A program made the translations under genes and the position numbers. From the NCBI RefSeq assembly GCF_001280565.1, contig NZ_LGRO01000001.1:1860001-1924000 (forward strand): a stretch of DNA of 64,000 nucleotides, in the 5' to 3' direction. Positions 26,618 through 35,813 of the stretch are shown one piece after another. Under the pieces are notes generated by a model that saw nothing but the letters and a program-made list of their open reading frames with translations, was not told the DNA's origin and did no database searches. This DNA comes from Sulfobacillus thermosulfidooxidans. Its GTDB lineage: Bacteria > Bacillota > Sulfobacillia > Sulfobacillales > Sulfobacillaceae. Position 1 is the stretch's first letter; the number at the start of each line of letters is the position of its first letter.

Positions 26618-27119
26618 AAACGAATAGTGTGTGAATCAGTTGTTCCACAAAATTTTAGCACAAAGAGAATATTTGAATAAGCTCATTCCGCCAATTTTTT
26701 GTATAAAAACCAATTTACCCAGAATCCTGCTAATTTGTCGTCTAATTGCGTCAGCCTTACAGTATATATTTGACATCTATCTTACATGATTCATTGTGCT
26801 GAACTCACAAATCATGAATAAAAATAATGAACATGTTCTAAACCCATTGACATCATCTCCTGTTTGTTTTTACTGTAAACGTGTAACACTCTATTCTCTT
26901 TGAAATATATTTAAATGACTTCATTCATCCTGTGTTGTCTTAACCTATCTGTTTCGTGATTCATGGTAGTCGTTGCCGGCCCCTGTGCTTATGCCCCAAA
27001 TTTTCCAGTTCGTAAGATGGTCCCATTCAAGACGCCCTGACTTAGGCTGCCACCTACGCTTAGAGGAACATTTTTCAGTCGTTAAGGTAGTGATTGAAAA
27101 TATGATAGGAGGAAACAAG
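26618..27119. promoter_or_regulatory. Divergent control region of the imidazole cluster
   Basis: About 500 bp, A+T rich, between two divergent operons. Two perfect palindromes stand out: GAACATGTTC (26829-26838) and TTTACTGTAAA (26869-26879). TTGACA boxes occur at 26847-26852 and around 26770. AGGAGG lies before the permease ATG. The palindromes are candidate operators for the RpiR-type protein; promoter assignment is not firm. Confidence 0.5.
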
Positions 27120-28526
27120 ATGAGCGAGTTATCTGCCGTCGAAAAGGCCATCGAGCGTCACAGTTATGACGTCATTCCTCTCACGGAACGACACGGGACG
27201 CCCAAATGGTTATTTTTCATGTGGTATGGGATTAACGCACAAATTTTTGTTGTAGCTACAGGGGCACTAGGTGTACTGATTGGCTTGAATTTTTGGGGTA
27301 CGGTGTTGGCCATTGTTGTAGGGAATATTGTCGGTAGCATTTTTATGGCACTCCATTCCGCTCAAGGGCCCAAATTGGGCTTACCGCAGATGATTCAAAG
27401 CCGCGCTCAATTCGGTTTTTATGGATCACTGTGGCCACTATTTATTGTGTGGGCCATGTATGTCATTTTTGCAGCCACTAATATTGTGATGGCCGGACAA
27501 GCTTTTCAAGCTGTCTACCATGGTTCTGTCAATTCCTGGGCGGCCATCTTGACCATCCCCATGATTCTCATCGCGATTTTTGGCTATGACTGGATCCATT
27601 ATGGATTTCGCTATGCAACCTGGCTTTATTCCATCGTCTTTATTGTGCTCACGGTCATGTTGCTTGTTCACGGTTTACCCGCTCATGATCTCGCCCATGG
27701 GAAATTTACTTGGGGCAACTTTTTCTTAGCGTTATCTATTTATGCAACCTGGCAAATTTCTTATGCGCCCTATGTATCGGATTACTCCCGGTACTTGAGC
27801 CCGAATCTTGCCACTCATACGTTCTGGGCAACATTTTGGGGTACCAACATCGGGTCTATCTGGCTTATGATTTTAGGAGCCGCCTTAGCCGCTCTCAATC
27901 CCGCCGCTCAGACTCTTTCTGCTATTCAGGGATTAGGTGGTCACAGTTGGGGAACGATTATCGCCCTATTACTCGGGATAGGTCAACTCATCCCCGGAGC
28001 CGTCAATATTTATGGCGGAGCCATTGTGACGCTTTCCGCAGGTAGTAATATTCGTCCGTTTGAATCCACTCGCATATTGCGAAGTGTCGTGGCTCTCGTG
28101 ATAGGAATATTATCGGCACTTATGGCAATTGCTGGTTCCGGGCATTTCATGACCAATGTTGAAAATTTTCTACTCTTCCTGATGTACTTCTTGATCCCAT
28201 GGACCGCCATCAATCTCACCGACTTCTATTGGATCCACCATGGTAACTATAAAATCTCCGATTTATTCACGTCTAAGGGCGTCTATGGACGGTGGGGATG
28301 GCCCGCACTGATTGTGTACACCGTGACCTTTCTCGTCGAAGTTCCATTTATGAACACGACCGTCTACCAGGGGCCTATTTCCAAAGCTTTAGGCGGAGCC
28401 GACATTTCATGGATTGTCGGCCTCATTGTTGCGGTGCCCCTGTACTACTGGGCAGACCGTAAATGGGGTAAAAAAGATGCGATTAGTTCCGTGTTAACAG
28501 ACAGAGAACCCCAAATCGTAGAATAG
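27120..28526 (+). CDS. NCS1-family permease (second copy, imidazole cluster)
   Basis: 468-residue membrane protein with about 12 hydrophobic segments, of the cytosine/purine/hydantoin symporter family (WYGINAQIFVVATGALGV near the start, then MIQSRAQFGFYGS, then YAPYVSDYSRYL). AGGAGG lies just before the ATG at 27120; the open frame upstream has no ribosome site. It is the first gene of the plus-strand operon and diverges from the regulator. It is clearly different in sequence from the permease at 8292. The context suggests uptake of an imidazole compound. Confidence 0.86.
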   Translation: MSELSAVEKAIERHSYDVIPLTERHGTPKWLFFMWYGINAQIFVVATGALGVLIGLNFWGTVLAIVVGNIVGSIFMALHSAQGPKLGLPQMIQSRAQFGFYGSLWPLFIVWAMYVIFAATNIVMAGQAFQAVYHGSVNSWAAILTIPMILIAIFGYDWIHYGFRYATWLYSIVFIVLTVMLLVHGLPAHDLAHGKFTWGNFFLALSIYATWQISYAPYVSDYSRYLSPNLATHTFWATFWGTNIGSIWLMILGAALAALNPAAQTLSAIQGLGGHSWGTIIALLLGIGQLIPGAVNIYGGAIVTLSAGSNIRPFESTRILRSVVALVIGILSALMAIAGSGHFMTNVENFLLFLMYFLIPWTAINLTDFYWIHHGNYKISDLFTSKGVYGRWGWPALIVYTVTFLVEVPFMNTTVYQGPISKALGGADISWIVGLIVAVPLYYWADRKWGKKDAISSVLTDREPQIVE

Positions 28527-28605
28527 CTCTGAACAAACCATCACAGTTATTAAAATTTTACAATCCCAATAAAGAAAGAAGGGAACGGGATTATCCCGGA
28601 TTTGT

Positions 28606-30585
28606 GTGATAACCATCAGATATTGGGATAGACTTACAGATTCAGAACGCCAGAATCTTCTCATACGTGGAGAAATGCATTATCCCGATATTCAAGCCAC
28701 CGTGGAAAACATTCTCCAAGAGGTTAAAGTGTATGGTGATGATGCGTTATGGCGTTTAGAAAAAGAACTTGACCAGGCGGATCTCCGGGCATGTGGCCTG
28801 AAAGTCACCGAAGCTGAATTCATCAACGCGGAACAGCAATTACCCGAGCATCTCAAAGCGGCAATAGACCATAGTATTGCCAATATCAAACGGTTTCATC
28901 TCAAGCAGGTTCCCCCATTGTCATGGTCAACGGAAATCCTTCCTGGAGTCCACGTGGGAGAAATCACGAAGCCCATTGCCTCAATTGGACTCTATGTTCC
29001 CCGCGGAAAGGGCTCTTTTCCCTCGGTTATGGCAATGCTCGGCGTGCCAGCGGTCCTTGCCGGAGTTCCTCAAATTATTGTGGCTTCCCCTCCGGGTCCT
29101 CAAGGGACAATTGACCCCGCTGTACTCTATGTGGCAAGCCAATTGGGCATTTCCCACGTCTTTCGTATAGGCGGCGCACAAGCTATCGCAGCTATGGCGT
29201 ATGGGACAATGTCCGTGCCTAAGGTAGCTAAAATTTTGGGACCCGGCAGTGCCTTCGTTGCCGTCGCCAAACAACAACTGGCTGGTTTTATAGATATTGG
29301 TTTGCAGTCAGGACCCAGCGAGGCTCTCATCATAGCCGATGACCATGCCAATGCCAAATGGGTCGCCCTGGACTGGATGAATGAAGCTGAACATGGACCC
29401 GACTCCACCGTATTTCTTGTCACGCCATCTGCCACGTTAGCCCAACAAGTAGCCCGTTTTGTTGAGGAATATTATGAACGATTGCCCGAGCCCCGCCGTC
29501 AATTTGTCGAGCAGGTTGCACAAAAGGGAGGAATTCTCATCACCCCAAATCTCTCCATAGCGTTAGACTTTGTTAACGATTTCGCCGCCGAACACCTGGT
29601 GCTTCATGTCGCCGACCCTGATGGCGTTGTGCCCCACATTCATCATGCCGGAGAAATTCTTATTGGACCCTTTACACCCATTGCGGCAGGCAACTTTATG
29701 GTAGGACCTAATGCCGTCTTGCCCACAGCAGGATTTGCTCGCAGTATGTCTGCTCTTAGCATTCGTGATTTCTTACATGTCACATCGGTTCTAAGGCTTT
29801 CGAAAAATGCCCTTATCGAGATGGCTTCCGATATTGTCACGATAGCCGAATATGAAGGATTTACGGCTCACGCTCTCTCAGTCACCGGTCGAGACTTAGC
29901 GGTGAGCGGAGCAACACATACAAGTCATCCCGAACAAGAACTAGGAATATTTTGGCACGAAATCACTAAGGACCGGATCCATGTCAAGAGACGAACACGG
30001 GAATCAATTATTGAACTGCAACTATCCCGGGGACCTCGTGATGAGGCGTTAAAAGAACATGTGCGAACCGGACTGCAATTCCTTAATCATATGCTTGAAA
30101 CGATTGCCTGGCGAGGACAGTTTAATCTGGCGGTAACATATCACGCTCAAGAGGCCAAGGAATATCACTTGATGCATGTCATTGCCGAGGATGTCGGTCT
30201 TACGTTAGGTCTTGCCTTCCACCGTATGGCTCAAGAACATTTATTTTATGGCATTGAAGGCTCAGGGTTTGCCGTGGGCGTCATCGACGAAGCCGAGTCT
30301 TTTGTGGCTATCAGTCTTGAAGGACGCCCCTTCTTGCAATGCGAGTACGATCCTTCCGTTCGTCAGCTCGAACACGTAGAAGATATGCTGACCACGGATT
30401 TGGAGAATGTCTTGTCCGGCTTCGCTCAAGGGGCTCTGGCTACACTTCATGTCATGGTCCGCCGGGGACACGATCCCCACCACCTGTGGGAATCGGTTTT
30501 CCGTGCGCTCGGTGAAGCCATGAATGCCTGCTTACGGCCCAATGCGTTCAGGCAAGGAACGACACCGGGAGTCAAGGGAATTTAA
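28606..30585 (+). CDS. HisD-like dehydrogenase fused to a HisB (IGPD)-like domain
   Basis: 659 residues. Residues 1-435 are a histidinol-dehydrogenase-like NAD enzyme (VPRGKGSFPSVMAMLGVPA, FAAEHLVLH with Glu 329/His 330). Residues about 458-659 are an imidazoleglycerol-phosphate-dehydratase-like domain (RRTRES, FLNHMLE, DEAES, GHDPHHLWES). Metal ligands are altered: the HisD zinc Gln and Asp are Glu 260 and Asn 363 (His 263 and His 422 kept); in IGPD the HH pair is His 524-Val 525. A GTG start at 28606 follows AAGAAGGGA, with a small hairpin between. The catabolic context argues against histidine synthesis. Inferred role: oxidising and dehydrating an imidazole C3 alcohol or diol. The substrate is unknown. 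Confidence 0.85.
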   Translation: MITIRYWDRLTDSERQNLLIRGEMHYPDIQATVENILQEVKVYGDDALWRLEKELDQADLRACGLKVTEAEFINAEQQLPEHLKAAIDHSIANIKRFHLKQVPPLSWSTEILPGVHVGEITKPIASIGLYVPRGKGSFPSVMAMLGVPAVLAGVPQIIVASPPGPQGTIDPAVLYVASQLGISHVFRIGGAQAIAAMAYGTMSVPKVAKILGPGSAFVAVAKQQLAGFIDIGLQSGPSEALIIADDHANAKWVALDWMNEAEHGPDSTVFLVTPSATLAQQVARFVEEYYERLPEPRRQFVEQVAQKGGILITPNLSIALDFVNDFAAEHLVLHVADPDGVVPHIHHAGEILIGPFTPIAAGNFMVGPNAVLPTAGFARSMSALSIRDFLHVTSVLRLSKNALIEMASDIVTIAEYEGFTAHALSVTGRDLAVSGATHTSHPEQELGIFWHEITKDRIHVKRRTRESIIELQLSRGPRDEALKEHVRTGLQFLNHMLETIAWRGQFNLAVTYHAQEAKEYHLMHVIAEDVGLTLGLAFHRMAQEHLFYGIEGSGFAVGVIDEAESFVAISLEGRPFLQCEYDPSVRQLEHVEDMLTTDLENVLSGFAQGALATLHVMVRRGHDPHHLWESVFRALGEAMNACLRPNAFRQGTTPGVKGI

Positions 30586-30737
30586 CGAGAGCCCACTGGT
30601 CATTGGTTATCCAAAGCTGCTTCCACCTTATGGTATAAATTCAGCGCCATGAAATCATTGACGAGTTCTTGATGTCACAAACGATGATAGAAACTAAAGG
30701 ACTCCCATCAAGTCTAGCATAGGAGAGAGAATACTCC

Positions 30738-31514
30738 ATGAATGACGCGATAGCCGAGATTATGTCTTTAAAAAATCACATAGCTCTCGTGACAGGAGGA
30801 AGTCAAGGCATTGGAGAGAAAACAGCTAAAATATTAGCAGAATCCGGAGCCGAGGTCGTCATTTGTTCGCGTTCAGAAGATCGTTTGAAAGCAGCGCAAA
30901 AACGTCTAGCAGCTCAAGGTCAGCACGTCCACACAGTTTTGTGTGATATCAAGAATCCCGGAAGTATTGCCCTTATGGTACAAGAGATCGAAGAACATAT
31001 CGGTCCCATCAGTATTTTGGTGAACAACGCGGGCGTTGATATCCCTATGGCTGCTCTCGACGTGACAGAAGAAACGTGGACGACCATCATGGACACCAAC
31101 GTCAAGGGAGTTTTCTTCTGTGCCCAGCAGGTAGCCCGCTTCATGATTCCCCGCAATCAGGGCGTCATTATCAATTTGGCATCTGAATTGAGCTTTGTAG
31201 GGATGGTTCCCTATGCGGTCTATGCCATTAGCAAAGGCGCTGTTGTCCAATTAACCAAAACATTGGCACTAGAATGGGCTCCTCATCACATCCGTGTCAA
31301 TGCCATAGCCCCAACTTTAGTCGAGACGCCCATGCTTGATGCGCTTTTTAGTCATCCCGAGCACGCAATGAGGCAGTGGATTAACATGATCCCGTTAGGA
31401 CGTTTAGGCACACCCACTGACGTGGCGCACGCCATCGCATTTTTAGCGTCAGACGCGGCATCTTTTATTACCGGGACCATACTTCCGGTTGATGGCGGGC
31501 GATTGTGCCACTAA
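30738..31514 (+). CDS. Short-chain dehydrogenase/reductase (canonical)
   Basis: 258-residue SDR with the full set of motifs: TGGSQGIGEKT for the cofactor, NNAG, Ser in INLASELS, and YAISK for the catalytic Tyr/Lys. The C-terminal LPVDGG is typical of the FabG-like group. AGGAGAG lies before the ATG at 30738. It lies between the HisD-like fusion and the aconitase X genes. Inferred role: interconversion of a keto and hydroxy group on the imidazole side chain, for example imidazolepyruvate and imidazolelactate. Confidence 0.87.
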   Translation: MNDAIAEIMSLKNHIALVTGGSQGIGEKTAKILAESGAEVVICSRSEDRLKAAQKRLAAQGQHVHTVLCDIKNPGSIALMVQEIEEHIGPISILVNNAGVDIPMAALDVTEETWTTIMDTNVKGVFFCAQQVARFMIPRNQGVIINLASELSFVGMVPYAVYAISKGAVVQLTKTLALEWAPHHIRVNAIAPTLVETPMLDALFSHPEHAMRQWINMIPLGRLGTPTDVAHAIAFLASDAASFITGTILPVDGGRLCH

Positions 31515-31573
31515 TCTTCGCCCAACCACAGCAGCAATGACGACTGTAACGTCCACAGGAAGGAGACCTGACA

Positions 31574-32776
31574 TTGGTTCTCACCGAAGAAGAAATCGCC
31601 ATGCTTGAGGGAAAGTACGGGGAAGGAACCGCTTTAGCCATGCGGATACAAGTCGGCATTGGAGAAGCGTTTGACGCCCAACGCCTGGTACCCATTTCCC
31701 GAGCACATGTCGCATTAAGTAACCAAGAAGCCGATTTGTGGTTTGTCGAAAAGCTTCTCCATCTCGGAGCCGCATGCCGCGTTTCTCCAACCGTCAATCC
31801 CGGATTTGATCTGTCCTATTTTTCCACTGTGGCCACGGTGAAATCCCAGGATTTAGAGCAAATGGCGCGAACAGCTCAAGCTTATCGGGATATCGGAGCC
31901 ATTTTAAATTACAGCTGTACGCCTTATTTGTTTGACAATATTCCCCGTCTTCATGAAATCATCGCGTTTTCGGAAAGCAGTGCCACCCCCTACGTAAATG
32001 CAGTCTATGGAGCCAGGACTAACCGTGAATCAGCTCAAAGTGCCTTGTGTGCTGCCATTACAGGACGTGTTCCGGAATACGGATTATTATTAGACGAAGC
32101 CCGATATGGAACGGTCTTGGTACAAATCGAAGCGCGGTTGCAGTCTGATTTCGACTACCAACTCCTTGGCTATGCTATTCCTAAAAAGATTCATGGTGAA
32201 GTTCCCGTCTTTATGGGCATTCCCAAAGACGTTACACCCGAATCCCTGATGAATCTTGGGGCCGAACTTAATACCGCTGGAGCTGTACCCATGTATCACA
32301 TTTTGGGCGTGACTCCCGAAGCCCAAAGTCTGGAACAAGCTACCGGATACCGAAAGAATCTGAATACGGTCGTCATTACCAATCAGGATTTAGAACGGGT
32401 CCATGACCAGATTTCCAAGAAACCAGGACCTATTGAGTTTGTGATGCTCGGTTGTCCTCATCTCACGCTCAGGCAAATTCAAAATATTGCCCAGTTAATT
32501 CATGGACACAAACTCCGTACCGAATTATGGATCAACACATCCGCCCATACACGTCTTTTGGCCGAACGTCTCGGTATTGCTCAAATTATTGAGGATGCGG
32601 GTGGCCACATTCTCCAAGACTCCTGCGTCGACCAGCCCATTTGGGCTCATCTCGCCGGGAAAATCGGCGCCACCGACTCGCCCAAATGCGCTTATTATAC
32701 GGCCAGACGGTCGATGGATTTTGTTATTCGCAGTATCGAAGAGTGTGTGGCTGCGGCAATAAAGGGGGAAATTTGA
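31574..32776 (+). CDS. Aconitase X large (catalytic) subunit
   Basis: 400-residue protein of the AcnX/DUF521 family, Fe-S hydro-lyases known to dehydrate cis-3-hydroxyproline or mevalonate 5-phosphate. Three well-placed cysteines could hold the cluster: Cys 115 (NYSCTPYL), Cys 294 (LGCPHLT) and Cys 351 (DSCVDQP). The start is a TTG with AAGGAG 7 bp upstream. Its stop overlaps the start of the small subunit (TGATG). In this cluster the attractive role is dehydration of imidazolelactate to urocanate, the HutU substrate; this is inference. Confidence 0.88.
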   Translation: MVLTEEEIAMLEGKYGEGTALAMRIQVGIGEAFDAQRLVPISRAHVALSNQEADLWFVEKLLHLGAACRVSPTVNPGFDLSYFSTVATVKSQDLEQMARTAQAYRDIGAILNYSCTPYLFDNIPRLHEIIAFSESSATPYVNAVYGARTNRESAQSALCAAITGRVPEYGLLLDEARYGTVLVQIEARLQSDFDYQLLGYAIPKKIHGEVPVFMGIPKDVTPESLMNLGAELNTAGAVPMYHILGVTPEAQSLEQATGYRKNLNTVVITNQDLERVHDQISKKPGPIEFVMLGCPHLTLRQIQNIAQLIHGHKLRTELWINTSAHTRLLAERLGIAQIIEDAGGHILQDSCVDQPIWAHLAGKIGATDSPKCAYYTARRSMDFVIRSIEECVAAAIKGEI

Positions 32777-33204
32777 TGGTAAACGCAGTGAACAATTCAA
32801 AAGAGTTTTCTTGCCACAAAATTTCTGGTGGGAGAGCCGAGGCTCCTTGCATTATTTCTCCCGATGATATCTGTTTTTACCTCTGCGATCCCAAAACAGG
32901 CATCGTCTTAGAAGAAGGTCATGCCTTGAAAGGCCGCAGTCTCGCTGACAAAATCGTCATTTTCCCCAGTGGCAAGGGTAGCTCAGTGGTTCAAACCGAC
33001 GGACTCTTCCAGTTAGCGATGAATGGGAATGCTCCCAAAGCTATTATCGTGCAATACCCCGACACAGTACTTGTGGCCAGTTGTATTATTCTAGATATTC
33101 CGATGGTCGACCGCGTCGATCCCGCCTTTTACCACTGGATCGAGTCAGGCGTAACACTCCACCTCGATGCCGATAGGGAAAGAATCCGCGTGATGGCGCC
33201 TTGA
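32776..33204 (+). CDS. Aconitase X small (swivel) subunit
   Basis: 142-residue DUF126-type swivelling domain (KISGGRAEAPCIIS, IVIFPSGKGSSVVQTDGLFQL, PMVDRVD). The PSGKGSS loop is the family signature, and the serine of this loop acts in catalysis in known AcnX enzymes. The ATG overlaps the large-subunit stop and AAAGGGGG lies upstream, so the two parts are made in equal amounts. Two-gene AcnX is the usual bacterial and archaeal form. Confidence 0.88.
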   Translation: MVNAVNNSKEFSCHKISGGRAEAPCIISPDDICFYLCDPKTGIVLEEGHALKGRSLADKIVIFPSGKGSSVVQTDGLFQLAMNGNAPKAIIVQYPDTVLVASCIILDIPMVDRVDPAFYHWIESGVTLHLDADRERIRVMAP

Positions 33205-35768
33205 ATTCTGTGACATCATCTATTTCGGCAGAACAAAAAAGCAAGATTATGCAAGCGCTCTTGCCCATCGTCGGCCAAGATGCTCTCATCGCTCAGTCAG
33301 ATGCCCTAACTTCCTACCGGTATGATGCGACGGGACAGGCGGGACATCCGGACTTGGTAGTGTTGCCCTCCTCAACTAGCGCCTTAAGGCAGGTTCTCAA
33401 AATCCTCGAATCTTTTTCATCCCTTCCTATCATCGTTCGCGGTTCGGGAACGAACTTGTGCGGTGGCACGGTCCCCAAAACCGGTGGTGTTGTCATTGCC
33501 CTGACCCGCCTTCAGAGTTGGCTCTATCACGATCTTAGAAACCGCTATATTGTCGTGGAATCCGGTCTCTTAACCGCATCAGTGAACCACCGCCTAAATC
33601 CTTTAGGCTATCATTATGGACCAGATCCCGGCAGTTATCATATCTCCACAATTGGCGGCAACGTAGCCGAAAATGCCGGAGGCATTCATGGCGTCTCCTA
33701 TGGCGTGACCACCCAACATGTGTTGCAAATGCATATCTATATCGGCAATAAGGGCCTCTTGACGCCCACTATTCACGACTTCCGAACCACGCTTGATATC
33801 ACTGGATTACTGGTTGGCTCCGAAGGCACATTAGCTATAGTCGATACAGTTATTTTAAATATTTTGCCGCAATGGCCTCATATAGCGACGATGCTTATCA
33901 TATTTTCAACCCTACCTGAGGCCGTGGATACAGCTTTGGGTGTTTTAGCTGCTGCTGTTTCTGTAAGCGCTTTAGAACTTATGGACGAGGCTTCCCTTAA
34001 GGTGATTCAACCTCTCATGAAAGACATGGATTTTGGGAAGGCTCAGGCCGCATTGCTCATCGACATCCACTCGTCGCCGGCACGCTTATTTCAAGAGTCG
34101 ATGTACCTCAAAGAAATTACTAAGAAGTATGGGGCTCTAAAGGTTCTCCTCGCTGAAACAGCGACCGAATCACGTTCATGGTGGGAAGGACGGCGGGCGC
34201 AATATGGTGCGGCGGCGCGTCTGGCTCCTCGACTATGGGTACAAGATGTAGCCGTACCTCTGTCCCAACTCAAATCATTGTTCCGACGTATTGAGGAGAT
34301 TCAATCATCTTATGCCATGCCCATCATTACCGTCGCTCATGCAGGCGATGGGAACCTTCATCCGGACATTCCCTACGATCCGACATCCGCCACAGAAGTC
34401 AGTCGTGCTCACGCGATGGTCGACGCTATTCTCCAAGAAGCCGTCGCTTTAGGCGGAACCATATCCGGTGAACATGGCATAGGCCATGACAAACTTCCCT
34501 ATTTAGGGCTTATGTATGGAGATGAGGAGCAACATGTTTTTGCCGCCATTAAACAGTGTTTTGATCCAGACTGGCGTTTAAATCCTGGTATTGCCGTGTA
34601 CAGAACGGCCCTGAAAGACCTTCAATATCCACTAATCAGTTCTCCCACTTCTTCGATATCGCAAAAGTCCTCTAGTTTGTGGCAGCCCGGTAATCTTAAC
34701 GAACTTCAAGAGATGATATATACAGCATCTCGTTCACATCTCACGCTGACAGTTCAAGGTGCCGGACACTGGCAAAATATCTTGCAGTGTGAAGACACCA
34801 GGATGATTCAACCCATATCTTTGTGCGCTTTTAGTTCCATCCATGAATTGGACCCGGAGAGTTTATCCATCACGGTGGGTGCTGGAATACCCAATGCTGA
34901 ATTAACCGACTTTCTCGCATCTTATCATCTTCAGCATGCGCTAGTCAGCGGCCATCCTCAAGGTACTACCGGGGGTCTAGTCAGCCGCAATAATAGGTCA
35001 TGGCACCATAGCTATCAATTTGGATGGCGCGACACCCTTTTGGCGATATCGGTTATCGACGGACAAGGGCGTCATCTCAAATTCGGCAGCAAAGCTATCA
35101 AGGACGTAGCCGGATACGACGTCAAAAAATTGTTTATCGGTTCTTGGGGAGCGTTAGGAATCATCACCTCATTAACATTCAAACTTGAGACGATACCAAA
35201 AACCTTGTTATGGGGCACCTTTCGGGCAAAAACCCTTCAACAATTGCTAAACATCGCAATCGATTTGGGTTCTCATGCGTACCGGCCTGAAGCTATATTC
35301 ATAAAACGCTGGTCCTTTACGGATCCCGAACTGGTGATTCGAATCTTAGGCCCTCACTGTCCTGAAATGAGGAGGCTGGCAGAACAATTGGCCCTGTCCT
35401 ATCAAGCCGATCTGACGTGGCAACAATCGGAGTTCCAGGACGACCTTGATATACAGCGAGAGAACAATATTCGTAATGCATGGCAACAACATGGCTATTG
35501 CTATGAAGGTGGGGTCTGGCCCACCGATCTGCTCAACCTCATTCCTGTAATAGGCGACCGTTTGTTCACTTTGTTTCCTGTCTCAGGAGCTTATGAAATT
35601 TATGGCCAACTTCCCTTTTCTCGGGTGCTGCCAGGTCTTCACCGGGTGTGGCATCCCAACAATCATTGGAGTCTAACCTATCCCACCTGGCACCCTTATG
35701 TCCAGGGTCTCAAAGAAATCTTTGATCCCAAACAAATCTTTGCTGTCCCGTGGACTGTAAGCCTATAG
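33201..35768 (+). CDS. Fused GlcD-GlcE-type FAD-linked 2-hydroxyacid dehydrogenase
   Basis: 855 residues with two flavoprotein modules. Residues 1-470 are GlcD-like (GSGTNLCGG and ENAGGIHGVSYG for FAD; HAGDGNLHP and GEHGIGHDK for the active site). Residues about 480-855 are GlcE-like, with a shorter FAD domain ending in KDVAGYDVKKLFIGSWGALG. Normally these are separate subunits of glycolate oxidase with an Fe-S GlcF, which is absent here. The TTG start overlaps the AcnX stop. Likely role: oxidising a D-2-hydroxyacid such as imidazolelactate to the keto acid, or disposing of electrons; the substrate is not known. Confidence 0.83.
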   Translation: MNSVTSSISAEQKSKIMQALLPIVGQDALIAQSDALTSYRYDATGQAGHPDLVVLPSSTSALRQVLKILESFSSLPIIVRGSGTNLCGGTVPKTGGVVIALTRLQSWLYHDLRNRYIVVESGLLTASVNHRLNPLGYHYGPDPGSYHISTIGGNVAENAGGIHGVSYGVTTQHVLQMHIYIGNKGLLTPTIHDFRTTLDITGLLVGSEGTLAIVDTVILNILPQWPHIATMLIIFSTLPEAVDTALGVLAAAVSVSALELMDEASLKVIQPLMKDMDFGKAQAALLIDIHSSPARLFQESMYLKEITKKYGALKVLLAETATESRSWWEGRRAQYGAAARLAPRLWVQDVAVPLSQLKSLFRRIEEIQSSYAMPIITVAHAGDGNLHPDIPYDPTSATEVSRAHAMVDAILQEAVALGGTISGEHGIGHDKLPYLGLMYGDEEQHVFAAIKQCFDPDWRLNPGIAVYRTALKDLQYPLISSPTSSISQKSSSLWQPGNLNELQEMIYTASRSHLTLTVQGAGHWQNILQCEDTRMIQPISLCAFSSIHELDPESLSITVGAGIPNAELTDFLASYHLQHALVSGHPQGTTGGLVSRNNRSWHHSYQFGWRDTLLAISVIDGQGRHLKFGSKAIKDVAGYDVKKLFIGSWGALGIITSLTFKLETIPKTLLWGTFRAKTLQQLLNIAIDLGSHAYRPEAIFIKRWSFTDPELVIRILGPHCPEMRRLAEQLALSYQADLTWQQSEFQDDLDIQRENNIRNAWQQHGYCYEGGVWPTDLLNLIPVIGDRLFTLFPVSGAYEIYGQLPFSRVLPGLHRVWHPNNHWSLTYPTWHPYVQGLKEIFDPKQIFAVPWTVSL

Positions 35769-35813
35769 AATCTGGCACAATATTGTAGATACTCTGAATG
35801 CAACAGGAGCTGA

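Noticed and set aside
28606-30585. Histidine biosynthesis operon
   Set aside because: The HisD and HisB modules are fused, have altered metal ligands, and no other his gene is nearby; HutU and HutI surround them instead.
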